Below are positions 21,174 through 32,615 of a DNA stretch of 64,000 nt, piece after piece. The position numbers and the translations under genes are program-made. A model generated the notes under the pieces. The model saw nothing but the letters and a program-made list of their open reading frames with translations. It did no database searches and was not told the DNA's origin. Every line of letters starts with the position of its first letter. The stretch's first letter is position 1. This DNA comes from Russula earlei. Its lineage: Eukaryota; Basidiomycota; Agaricomycetes; Russulales; Russulaceae. Location: NCBI GenBank assembly GCA_025769875.1, contig JAGFNK010000014.1, positions 62,001 through 126,000 on the forward strand. Reading direction: 5' to 3'.

Positions 21174-24100
21174 CCAAATGTTGTCCAATGTTTGGCCAAC
21201 TTACAGTGAATGTTGACATGATAGAGGCAAAGAATTGTACTGATCATGTGTGTGTTAACATTTGCATTCTAGTAGGGCAAATTTGATAGGCAATTCTGAT
21301 CTGATTCATGAACAGCTGCAAGAATATTCTTATACCTGCTAAAATTTTTGACTGTCCTCAGTCAAATATCTAAATATGAGTGTTTTGGACTTTGCATTGC
21401 TGATCTGAAGTCAACTGGGCAGACATGGGTGGGAGGCTAACATCTGGGTAGTGGTGGTGCATTCAGTGGCATTATCATGTGCTGAGTGTGCTTTGTGTAA
21501 GAGATGTGTTCAATACCCATAGGGACTTAAAAACATATAAGCATGTGCATATTACTGGATGCCCTTGGCACTTGAGGTACAAGTGATGATGAGACTGATG
21601 ACAATTTAAAACATTTGAACCAAGACTCATACTTCAAGACCCTCTAGCATTCTGAAATGGGTTTTCTGAATCCTGCCATAGCTGACATATGGGCAGCAGT
21701 GAAATTATTGTCTCTCTTCCCCTTACATAGAAACCAGTCTTTTAAACACATTATGAAGGCAAAAATATCAGGAAGTGTGTGCTGCTGCCAGGTCTTTTAT
21801 TGAACTTTTATAACCCATAGTGGTTGCTGGAAAGTCCTCCCTGCTTTCAGAAGCTTGTATAGACAGACTTCTCTTCCTATCCTAGTGAGTTATCATTTCA
21901 TTTATTATCAGAAGCTTTATGTCCACACTTAGGCTCTCTATGAAAGTGACAACATAGGGCATATATAGGATAAACTTTTTGGTCCAAGCATAGTTAGATT
22001 GCAATTTTTCTTGCATTTTTCATTGCTTACTGTACCTTATAGGTTCTGTATGATTGCAGGCAATGTACATGTAGCATAGATATGGGTTATGAAGGGATCA
22101 TATTGTATTATCATTGTTGGGTGACTTGATATGAAATAATATACTACATCCAAGTTATATCTGAGTGTCAAGAACTAGAGGGATCTGCAGTGCATATCTT
22201 GATGGTGCTAAGACCTGTCAAATGTCCAACTATAAAAACTAACAGTCAGTTATAATTTCCAATCAAGATCATATTGCTAACTCAGGTCAGCAGCTTCATT
22301 ACTAAGATTTAAGGGTTGCAGAGTTGGTAAATAGCATGGTAGATGTTGCAATTTCTTAGCACTATCATTACTTCTTTCTGTATCTCTAATGACCACAGAT
22401 TTGCACTAAAATCTGAGTAACAAGCAAAAGGATTTGGAAGTGATGTTGGAGGCACAAGATAGCAGTGAACAGCTAGGAGTACTTTTCTTCACTATCCCAC
22501 ATAACAAGGAATATTGTGTGATTCTCACAACCAAGGAATGAGCACTACTTGTGTCTTGAAAGAAAATGACACCAGGTCTCTCTGACATGCAATAAGTCAT
22601 AAATTCAAGGCTGTAAATTGTCACCCTGTCCAGAAAGTTGGCTTCATCCTAAAATTTAACCAATTCACATTGCAGATTGCTTCTGTACTTGTTCATAGCA
22701 TCATTAATGACATTATCCAGTGGTCTTAATCTTGATGTAGCTACCTTCAAGGATTCATCTATGTGGATGCCATCTCCCTATCCTAAAGTATCTTAGTTGA
22801 GTGTGAGTGTGTACCTCTTTTTTTACTGCCAAACAGATGTTCTCCAATTGCAATGCTATCTTTCTAGCACAAACATCGAATAGTTGGATGCATGGTCAAC
22901 TTGGCAGAGAAGGCCACATAATTAGCAACATTCACATTGGTTCTTGGACTTGGACCAAAGCTCATAGGTCATGGTGGTCTTCTATGTCACATTCTTCACC
23001 CTTTCATCAATACATAAGTGATCTGAATTCCATTGTATGGACACACATATTAACAGTATTGGTTTAGGTAATCTTGAATTGACTTCATCCATAGATTCTT
23101 TCTTTTTCACCTTTTGGCTTGTCCAACTGTCCATCCTCACACAGTGGATGCCATAGTCTGCATCAGCAATGCAATACATTATATCTTCCATACAGCTATA
23201 GAAAAGAGCATTGTTATAGTTATTATGAACATGTACAGAGCAAAGTAATAAACCCACCATTGTACAAAAGAGACAAAGGGCAATCCACAAAAGGTAGCCT
23301 CAGAGCCAAAGAAAGGGATAGAGCAAATTTAGGAAGCCTCTCAAATACAATCAGGTGGCTTCTACAATGACATTTGTTGGCATGCTTGTAGAGATCATCC
23401 ACAACATTGTAGGAAAGGGGTGAACAAACCTAGTGTCCCAGACTTTGAAGCAAAGGTGAAACAAGGCTGCAAAGTCCACCAAGGTGTGAGACCTAAACAT
23501 TGTATCTGGTGTTAACAGAGACTAGGCCAGGTTGATGCACCTCAGCCAATGTGCAGAGACAAAACTTGGGATGAAGTCAAGCTGATAAAAACAAACAACA
23601 GAGAGGAAGAGGGCGCGAGAGAGGTAAGAGACCAGTACACATAAAAGGTCAAGGGCAGAGCCAGCAATCAGGAAGGGGCCACAACTGGGATAATGTAGCC
23701 ACTGCTGTGAAAAAGGGAAAGAGACGGGAGGCAACATACCAAGACGGTCAATAACACAGATCGTTCTCTGGTAAGTTCCATCCACCACCTAATGTGTGAA
23801 CTTGGTTACGAGGTTATCCGACTCTCCTCTGGGGTATTCGCGACGGTGGAGCAGAGGACGGAAAGACGCCATTTATCCTGTTGCAAGGCAGATTCGGAAA
23901 TAAAGAGAAGTCTGCGGAATGGCATGTGCCGAAATTTCGTTCAAACACAACATGCGATGGGTACGAAGGTATAGGGTTACGAAAACATGCCGAAGCTGCG
24001 GTCAAATGAATTGCAGGACTTCGGGCTCGAGCGATGCGAGGATATTATTTATTGATAAGGGGGGAATTTGTTCGTCTTCGAAGTTCCGAACGAAAGCAGA

Positions 24101-24545
24101 AGACCGATCGAGGGGCTTAGGCAGAACAGGCATGCAGGAACACGACTGCGGACTCCAGCAGAATGTTCTGTTCTTCAAAATACGGCGTGGCCGATCGCCC
24201 GTGCGGCCACGCAGAGATCGCGTCGTGCCAACATATTGCGAATGTACGAGGCGAACCGTGATTGGGCCAGATGATATAGATGCTCAGAGACAGGGAGTCA
24301 TGAGATGGAGAGCGTCTAAGTTGAAACGAGACAGTACGGACTTTGAAAGAAAATTCGGGCGAGCTATTGTGTTGAGCCAAAAACACACACCTTCTCTCCT
24401 CGCTCTTCGTAATGGCCCACTGACTGCGCTGCATCGCCCCTCCCCCCGAGATGCCTCTTTATGTCCATATTCTCATCTAGCTATTATACTCTACTGCGTA
24501 GCGGTCCCTTTCCATCAGGCTTTCCATCCAAACTTCCTCTCATCC
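21174..24545. other. Degraded repeat DNA, then 5' flank of the zinc-finger gene
   Basis: 21174-23590 is AT-rich and nearly CpG-free, with only broken ORFs. The minus-strand stretch 23290-22982 looks like decayed coding sequence but I could not assign it. From 23590 CpG frequency rises abruptly and the base composition matches the gene block downstream. The 230-codon ORF at 23919-24611 has no recognisable features and its last codons coincide with the first exon of the next gene. Confidence 0.45.
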
Positions 24546-26103
24546 ATGTCTGACCACGGTCCCTCCTCACCCGTATGCCTTCCTTCAATGTGTAACGAGA
24601 TTATAACTTAAAATCACGCAGCAAGCCGGTGCTCCCCTCAGTCTACTCTCTTTATCCATTGCAGCTTCCAATGCGAAACCTATTGAGGTGTCCCAGGATT
24701 CTGCCGTTGAGGTCGACGACTACCATTCATCGCGTGGGGCGAACAGCGAAACCGCCCATCACTTGCGCAACTCCAACCAAGGAGTGGCCGTCCATAATGG
24801 GACGAAACATCGTCGCCTCTCATCGACTGGGCAGGTGCGTCGGCGACTCAGCGACGCACGCGACGCCGCAAGCCGTCCATCGTGAATGAAAATCCCTCTC
24901 CTTTCATTCGCTCCCTACTGACATCCACCTCCAAGGCCCGTTGTCCTGCAGAGCGCAGCTACCGCTCTCGGTTCTCTCGCCTCACTATCCATATCCTCCT
25001 CGGTGCCGCCGCCAAGTCCAGACGGTCCCTCCATTCCCGTCGCGATTCCTGCGCTCAGTGCCCACGCTTTTGTTAGTAGATCCGTTCCCGTAGATGACGG
25101 GCTCAGCGTTTCCGGCACCCCACCTGAGTCAAAAGCCGGGGTGACGGGCGCGACTATAAGAAATGGGAAAAAACGAGGAACAACATTCACATGTGAAAGC
25201 TGCTCGAAGGTTCACCGCGCTGTGTCCTGGTTGACAAAGCTGACATCATCTCGTTATAGGTATATCGACATCCGTCGTGCTTGATCAAGCACCGGTGGGA
25301 GCACACGCCACACTGGCGAGAAGCGTCCAAATTTTTACTGAGCAAACACCAGCAGGTGCAGCTCATGGAGGTGAGTACCATCGCCGGACGTCTGTCATTC
25401 GTGTTGCTATGACCATGGCATCGTCTTTCTGTCTGCACCATCCCTTCCTATGACCTCCCACAAGTTGGCATGTTGCTGACGCGATGTTAACCCTCACGTG
25501 CAGGCGGCAGCGATTCTTTCACATCTGACGCCATCCGCGTCTGGTGGTTCGTCCCTCCCAGACGATCGCTCGCTCTGGCCGTCCTTCCTCTCCGGTGGCG
25601 CATTGCCGCCCCCACTTCCTGCCAGCGAGTCCGTCGCCGAGACGACATCATATCCAACTTCGAGCTCGGTGCCATCAGGACCTCGAATCCATGACTATCC
25701 GCTGCCCAGTACGAGCGTCAGTGGAATCACTCGACTTCGGCCAGGGATCATCGCGGTGTCAACGGAGCGGGTCTCTTACGGCCCGTCAGAGAGCGGAGTC
25801 GCACAAAGCTACACGACAGGCTATGGCTCATCGTTTGCGAGTTCATATCAATCGTCATCTGCTGGGGTCATCGTTCCTCATACACGGGCATCTGAGAGTT
25901 CGGACATGTGGTCGCGCTCTCTTTCGTTGTCTCACTCGGGATCGAGCGATGAAAGCGAATTTGTGGAAGTCGAAGCTGAGACAACAACAGGGAGATTCGG
26001 CGTGCGCAGGCCACATATCGATGTGGAAGACGATGTGGGTTTCAAAGAGGAGGAAGAGGAAGAAGGTGGGTGGGACGGGATGGAGATGGAGATGGAGCTG
26101 TAG
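24546..26103 (+). CDS. C2H2 zinc-finger protein (putative transcription factor)
   Basis: Five exons splice cleanly with GT-AG introns: 24546-24572, 24622-24881, 24954-25209, 25260-25370 and 25504-26103. They give about 417 aa, starting MSDHGPSSPQAG. A single C-x2-C-x12-H-x3-H finger (CESC...H...H, residues about 175-197) is split by an intron. It is followed by a highly charged block (HWREASKFLLSKHQQ) and EAAAILSHL, which I recall as conserved after this finger in other basidiomycetes. The middle is Ser/Pro-rich and the C-terminus is strongly acidic (E-rich, then MEMEMEL), as in activation domains. DNA binding is inferred. Donor and acceptor phases agree at every junction. Confidence 0.8.
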
Positions 26104-26460
26104 AGAATCAGGGTTCTGCTCGTCTCTAGTGATGTCTGATCTGTACGTTATAGTTCTTTTTACCGTGTTATGTTTCGTCGCCCACCTGCTGCTACTGGCC
26201 GGTCTCGTACTTTTCGTTTATAACCAAAGAAACATCATTTTTGCATGTATTTACACGCATCAACGATCATTGTATTTCTTTGTTTGAGCGTCTGTGCTGC
26301 CAGGGTTTTTGCCGCTGGCTGGCCAAGGGAAGGGGTTCGGACTCCTCGCCTCGCTGGTTGGCCAAGCAACCCAATTCTTCGACCTCTGCGGCTGACACCG
26401 TCCTTTTCATTGATCTCTCCCACTCCGCATCGCATCACATCCAGCCCATCCCACTTCCCC

Positions 26461-28167
26461 ATGGACGGTGTCTTTCCTCACCTAGTCAATTCCGACTCCC
26501 CGCCGTCGAGACAGAACATTTTGACCTCCTTCTTGCGCGGCCGTCCACGAGGCACTTCCCAATCCCAGCATCCCTCGCCCGTGCTCGACAGAGACTCTCC
26601 TCCTCCACCCTTCCCCCCACCTCACTTATTCGCTTCTCCCCCTTCTCCCGGCCCTACGCCCAACAGACGTCGATCCACGGCCCCCCAAGCCCTACAGCCT
26701 TCGGTTTCCCACACCCTCCCTATCTCCTCGGGCATCACCCAGATCCTGCGCCGACGACGCTCCGGCGGTGCGCTCGCATCCATCATTACCCCACAGGTGC
26801 CCGCCGTCGTGGCAAACACCACCCCGCAACCGTCCAGCATGCCAGCGCTCTCCAACGTGCCTCCTCCCCCGATCTCGACCGGCGCGCCGCACCGCATCCG
26901 CCTCGTGCCACACCTCGACAGTCGCCGCTCCCTCCGCTTCGACCCCATCGCCCGCGACGTCGTCGAGGGCGACTCCGCGCTGCGCATCGGCAGGTTCACA
27001 GAGCGCTCCGGGATGGGCGTGTCCCAGGCCAACGCCCTCAACTCGAACAAGCTCGCCTTCAAATCGAAGGTCGTCTCCCGCGCCCACGCCGAGATCTGGT
27101 GCGAATCCGGCGGCAAATTCTTCATCAAAGATACCAAGAGCAGCTCCGGCACGTTCCTCAATCACGTCCGCCTTTCGCCCGCCAACCAGGACTCGCGCCC
27201 GTTCGAGCTCAAGGACGGCGACACCCTCCAGCTCGGCGTCGACTATCAGGGCGGGACGGAAGACATTTACAAGTGCGTCCGCATCCGTGTTGAGATCGGT
27301 CGCGAGTGGCAGGCTTGCGCGAATGTATTCAAGTGCGTGACTTTTTCTGGACTAGCTGCGATTGATTGCCTCAGCGGGGGCGTTTTTCGGTTCAGCACAA
27401 CCGCACTGCGCCAGCTCAGATCGCTGGCAGCTTTAAACGCCCCTACGGCGCCCAAGCCTACGGACAAGAAGCCCGTGCCCAAGTCCGGTTTTTCCGACTG
27501 TTGCATCTGTAAGTCCCGTTCAATGCGCTTCCATTAATTCCGGTGATAGATCTTTTTTTTTTTTTTTTAAATTGCAGGCCTATTTTCCGTAACAATTCGA
27601 CAAGCACTGTTCATCGCGCCATGCTCGCACGCCTTCCATTACAAGTGTATTCGGCCGCTGCTCGAAACGCATCACCCAGCGTTCCTATGTCCACTCTGCC
27701 GCACGTTTGCGAATCTTGAGGAAGACGTCGAGATTGACGTCGCTTCGATCGACCTTGAGGACGAGGCAGCCGAAGAAGCTCTGGTTCCCGTCGCTGCACC
27801 GGAGGAGGCCGAGATAATGATGCTGTCTCCGAATATAGCCCGAGAACGCGACGGTGCTGAGACGGAGGTCGAGCCTGAGGCGGGCATAAGCGGCAACCTG
27901 CGACGGATTCCTGTGCCCCCGAGTATCATCGACCTTGCAGAGGAGAGCGACGATGACAGAGACGCCGAAATGGCGGACGCCTCTCACCACGACGATGAGC
28001 CGCCCCTACCACCTCTCCCTGAGGGCGAGAACTTGCTGCCTCCCCCTCCTCCCGAGCGTGAAATTCCTGGAGCACGCAGTGCGTCTGTCTCAGACGCCGA
28101 GGATGCGAGCGGAGAGAGCGCCCATGAGGTCGATGAGGCGGATCGGGCGGCGAAGCGGAAGCGATAA
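26461..28167 (+). CDS. dma1: FHA-RING E3 ubiquitin ligase, Dma1/Chf-like
   Basis: Exons 26461-27332, 27396-27508 and 27578-28167 give 524 aa. Residues 1-140 are Pro/Ser-rich. An FHA domain follows (about 145-260) with GRFTERSG, KSKVVSRAHAEIW and KDTKSSSGTFLN. A RING-H2 finger (about 345-390) reads CCIC...CSHAFHYKC...CPLC. FHA followed directly by RING is diagnostic of the Dma1/Dma2/RNF8-CHFR-like ligases. In yeasts these act in the spindle-position/septation checkpoint and septin ubiquitination. The C-terminal 120 residues are acidic and Pro-rich, an extension beyond the roughly 270-aa S. pombe protein. Intron 2 contains an 18-base T run. Function by orthology. Confidence 0.92.
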
Positions 28168-30039
28168 AAAGGAAAGCGTTATTCGGCCAAGCGTGATGTT
28201 GCCACGGTCGTATTGAATGCGCGTCCAGGTAACAACTGTACAAAGCAAACATCATCTATCTGGGCTGATCCTGCGAATTTCTTTTTCTCCCTTGGAATGT
28301 TTTACAGTAGTCTGTAGCAACCTCACATTATCTCTCTTGTGCCTTTCTTCCATTTAACCTATGTGAATGATACTAATCGGATTGGTCATGGTCACGATAT
28401 ACATCCTTATCTCCCGCAGCACGCATGGAGGTGCCAACGACGTGGCATATCTTGAACACAAGAACGGTGAGCATGTACATACAACGATATGACTATCTTG
28501 CGCCATCTTCGCGTCTAATGGTGGAAAGAGGGACTCCTAGATGTTCGCCCATGAAGCCGATAGTCGATAGACAAAAACTTTCCGAAGCGGGTGCCAGCCA
28601 GCGAGCCCGATGAGGCAATATACATGGGGGTGCAAGAGACAACGCCAGGCATTGGCCGATAAAATGAGATCCCAGTTCAATAGATATGACCTGACGGCGA
28701 TCAGGCAGACGAGCGGCCAATTGAAAAATGAACGCAGAACAGCGCTTCGAGGAAGCACACACACCCTACGCCAGATCAAAGGGGGATAGAAGTTCACCAC
28801 CAGCACCAGAAAGGTTGCGTTTTTTTTTTTTGAGTGATCGACCTCTGCATTTTTCACTATCCGTCAAAGGCTCGGAGAGCGGTCGAAGCTCGGGGACCTG
28901 AGTTGGTTCTTTTTATGTGCGGCGCGGCTGGCTGCTAAACGATGCGCAAGCCTGCGATGACATTTTGTACGTAGCGATAAGGTGTCGTGCGCTCACGATA
29001 GGGATTTGCGTTTTTGTTTTTTTTTTTTGCAAAGCGACGACGAGGGAGAGACGTTTTCGTTTTCGTTTTCGTCCAAGTCCGTTCTCGCCTTTCCACTTTC
29101 GAACGACGGCATCAAACCGTCGTGGTCGTGGATTGCGGGTTGTGGTGTGCCGGCGGGATTAACTCGATCGGTTGTGGTTGGGCATTTCGCACGCAAAAAG
29201 AGCTCTGAGGAACAACAGGACCATCGACTCGTTTACGGTGCTGTAGAGGGCTTTTCTGGCTAGCTAGCCCCGTCATATTCCCCTCGTGTGCTGCAGTGCA
29301 TCATTGTTTAGGCCATAGCAGCCACCCACCGGTCCCCCGCACCGATCTTGCTAGTGGAACAGCAGTAGTGTATCATTCGGATCGAACTTGGTCATCGCGT
29401 CGGAAAGAGAAATGCTTCGGTTTTTTATAGCAATTCGAAAGGAAAACGAGGGGTCCCGGTTAGAGGGGTTCGACAGGGGGATTCGACGATTGGCACCCCC
29501 TCGCCAACTCGGAAAAGGTACCCGTGGTCGCGTGCCATGCATGCTCAACTCAGGGACCAGACATAGTCAAAAACAGTGAAACACTAAGACAACAACTATC
29601 TGACGGCCTTCCCAAAGATGCGTGCACTGTGAGCGGATGCAAAGCCCGAGGGATCCTTTGTCCTATGTTATCGACGGATCGATGAAATCTCCGGAGCCTT
29701 GGAGGACATGAGCGCATCGCCGCGCATCAACAATTACAGTACCGTCCCGCGCGCGTTGAGATCTTTCTTTCTTTCCCGTCCGCATAACTCATCCTTGGGG
29801 TTTTTGAACGGTGACCGTGCTGCGTACTGTCGGACGGTCCCATTAGCGAACAGATGTGTTTGGTTGGTGGTCGTGAATCCCGTACAGTGGTGGGCCCTTG
29901 TTGTCAGGGTCCGGCGTGATATTAATATGCCATACCGCGCCCAGCGCCCAGCATTTGACGCCTTGGGACTTGGTTTTAGTTCTCTTTGTTTCTCAACACC
30001 ACATTCTATACACTCGTTCTCTCTTTACTGCAATACCCC
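28168..30039. other. Intergenic, 1.9 kb; no gene supported
   Basis: Contains T runs near 28816 and 29013 and a short TTTTCG tandem repeat near 29055. ORFs on both strands look random. Probably the 3' UTR of the FHA-RING gene and the upstream region of the bestrophin-like gene. Confidence 0.45.
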
Positions 30040-32266
30040 ATGGAGTCCGCTACGGATCACCCTGACTTTCCCGACCCCTTCAGGCGTGAACGGTCGTTAA
30101 GTAAGACCTTCTTACATGCGATTTTGGCCACCGCACTCTTTCGGTGCTGGCACATCCTTCTCTTCTTCGCCGCCTGGTCCACCATCATCTCCGTCATCAG
30201 CCATACAACGAAAAACTTGTCCTTCCCGCCCACATTGCTCACCGTGTTCGTCTGGGTTCTCTTTCTCGTCATGACATTGTCTCATTGAGTGACTTGCAGC
30301 CTCGGTACCGTCCTCGGTTTCGTAATCTCGTATAGGACAACGTCAAGCTTCGAGAGATACAATGAGGGTCGGCGATATTGGTCCCAAATCATATTTTCTG
30401 CGCGGACCATGGCCAGGTTGATTTGGCTCCATGTCCCGGGTACGTATTCTCTTCGATACGCCTGAGATTCCGTCCGAGCTTGCACAGAAACGATGGATAT
30501 GGGTCCTGGCTTGTCTGCAGAGGAGACTGAAATCCGCGTGCTCCTTGAGAAGAAGACCGTTCTCAATTTGATAGACGCATTTTGCGTGGCGGTCAAGCAC
30601 TACCTGCGTGGTGAAGAAGGTATGTCGTGTCTTTATCCGAACGGGGGCCCCCCACCCCCACAGCGTTGTGTTTGATTCCACCTCAATACAGACATCACCT
30701 ACGTGGATTTATATCACAAAACCAAATACCTTCCATCTTACGCGCTGCCCATGGGTATCCCATCCTTTTCCAACATTGCGGGTTCCGGAAAGTCTTCCTT
30801 GTCCCACGAGCAGTCTCTCCATCGCCGTCCTTCTGTCAACGACCAGGGGCGTGATCTCGCTAGTCCAGCCCCCGAGAGACCTTCCGTCACCGAGTCACAC
30901 ACTGGCTCTAATCTTCCACTTCCGGCCACTACTCCCGGGGCGGTAGGACCAAAATCCGAAAAAGTCGAATATCTTGATGCTTCGAAGCCACCCCGGCCGT
31001 CCAACGGAACAGTTCGGAGTGGCGCGTCTCTGGCCGACCTCGACTCCATCTTACGCCCAGCACGTACCCCTCCTCGATATTCTCTGCTTGACTTTTTCCC
31101 TTTCTCTCTTATGGTACACTACCTCCGGGGCCACGGCAAGAAGGTGGGCGGCAAGAAGGAAGCCCTTAAACAAGCGCAGCTGCGCCACCACGCGGCCACC
31201 CATAACATACCTCTTGAAATTTCGCTCTATCTAGTGCGTTTTCCAGCTTGATGCCGCAGAGCTCATCCTTTCTCAACAACATCACAGAGCTCTTATATTG
31301 CTACTCTTCAAAATCGCAAAGCTCTCGATCCGCCCACCACCAGTATGTCCCTTGTCTGACATGCGTTTGTTGATCTTCACGTCCGAGTCGCCCAGATGGC
31401 TTATTGACCGCCTTGAATCAACTGGTCGACGCCTTGACTGGACTCGAAAGGATTCTGACCACACCCATTCCCTACTCGTAGGTGTCCGTCCGCCCACCGA
31501 ACAGCGCATAGTGACCGCTGCTCTTAGATATTCAATTCATCTTTGGACCGTAACAACGATTTACTGCTTTTTCTTGGTACACCGACCTTTGTTTACGTCC
31601 GCCTCGTTTGTTTACTGATGTGCGCACCTAGCCCTTCCAGCTTTGGTCAACCCTCAAGTATATCACCATCCCTGGGACCATCGTTGCGGTACGTGCGCCC
31701 TCTTAACGAAGGAGCCTCCGTTGTCCGTTGCGGCTGATAGATAGTCCTTTTAAGAGCTTTATTTTCTTCGGCTTCCTGGTTGCCGGCGAGGAAATTGAAA
31801 GTGAGTAGCGTGCTTGCTGCCTCGTGTAAAACCTTCTGACCCCGCACCCTCCGCCTAGACCCATTCGGTACGAGAACACTCACATAAAACCTCTGGCCTT
31901 GTGTTGATCAAATTTGTCCATCGACAGGCTATGACAAGAATGACTTGGTGTGTACTCTTACCTCTTTCGATCTCACGCGGGTAACTGATGTGCGTTTAGG
32001 ACCTGGATCACTTCACAAACGGAATTGTCCGTGCGTGGCTCTTTTTGTCTGTGTTCTTTCGACACGATTGCTTACGGCCACGTGTAGGCAAAGAGCTTGC
32101 AGCGATCTCGGCGATTCCGACCCCAAATCCCAAGGACTGGGTCTTCTCACCGTCCAATAACCGCATCTTTACTGCCAATGAGCATTCTGGTGATCGGGTC
32201 ACCCCTCAGGAGTGGGTGAGCAGGGGCGTGGTCAGCGTGCGGGCTGCGTTGACCACCTCTCGTTGA
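30040..32266 (+). CDS. Bestrophin-like (RFP-TM/UPF0187) anion channel
   Basis: A multi-exon gene with about a dozen short exons. Conserved blocks appear in order: FRCWHILLFFAAWSTIIS (TM1), LGTVLGFVISYRTTSSFERY, YWSQIIFSARTMARLIW, LLDFFPFSLMVHYL, LVDALTGLERILTTPIP, YSIHLWTVTTIYCF, FIFFGFLVAGEEIENPFGYD and NDLDLDHF. These match fungal bestrophin-family chloride channels. ENPFGYDxNDLDL is the C-terminal signature. Between TM1-2 and the rest lies a roughly 110-residue polar insert encoded around 30750-31080. A 9-nt exon (31859-31867) encodes the NPF of the signature. The ATG at 30040 starts MESATDHPDFPDPF; the stop is at 32264-32266. Likely plasma-membrane or organellar; regulation not visible. 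Confidence 0.88.
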
Positions 32267-32615
32267 ATTGAATCTATTCCGCCTGTATTCCGTCTGGTTT
32301 CCACGATTTGTGTTCTTTGAGTCAGCAGTTGGATACTCATACCAGAAAAGGAAGTTTTGTCGTATTCAGGCAGTTGTCGAGTTATCGCAGAGAGTTACAT
32401 TTCAATCAGCTCTTTATGAAGTATCAGACAAAAAAAAACTATTTCTATTGTGTGCAGAGGGAACAACATTATCGTCGGGTCCTCTCCATCCATGCTGTGG
32501 AGAGGTCAGAAAGGAGGGCGATAATATTTTTTCAGGGTAACCACTTATCCTATTCGTTGATCACGTGAATGGTCCAAATGAAGTTTGACTCGATCGACCC
32601 GAATTCGTCGATTGA

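Noticed and set aside
23919..24611. 230-codon plus-strand ORF before the zinc-finger gene
   Set aside because: No recognisable domain; its last part is the first exon and intron of the zinc-finger gene, so the frame is likely chance in a CpG-rich promoter region.
26622..27340. ORFs of 157-190 codons overlapping the FHA domain in other frames
   Set aside because: Shadows of the GC-rich FHA-RING coding exon.
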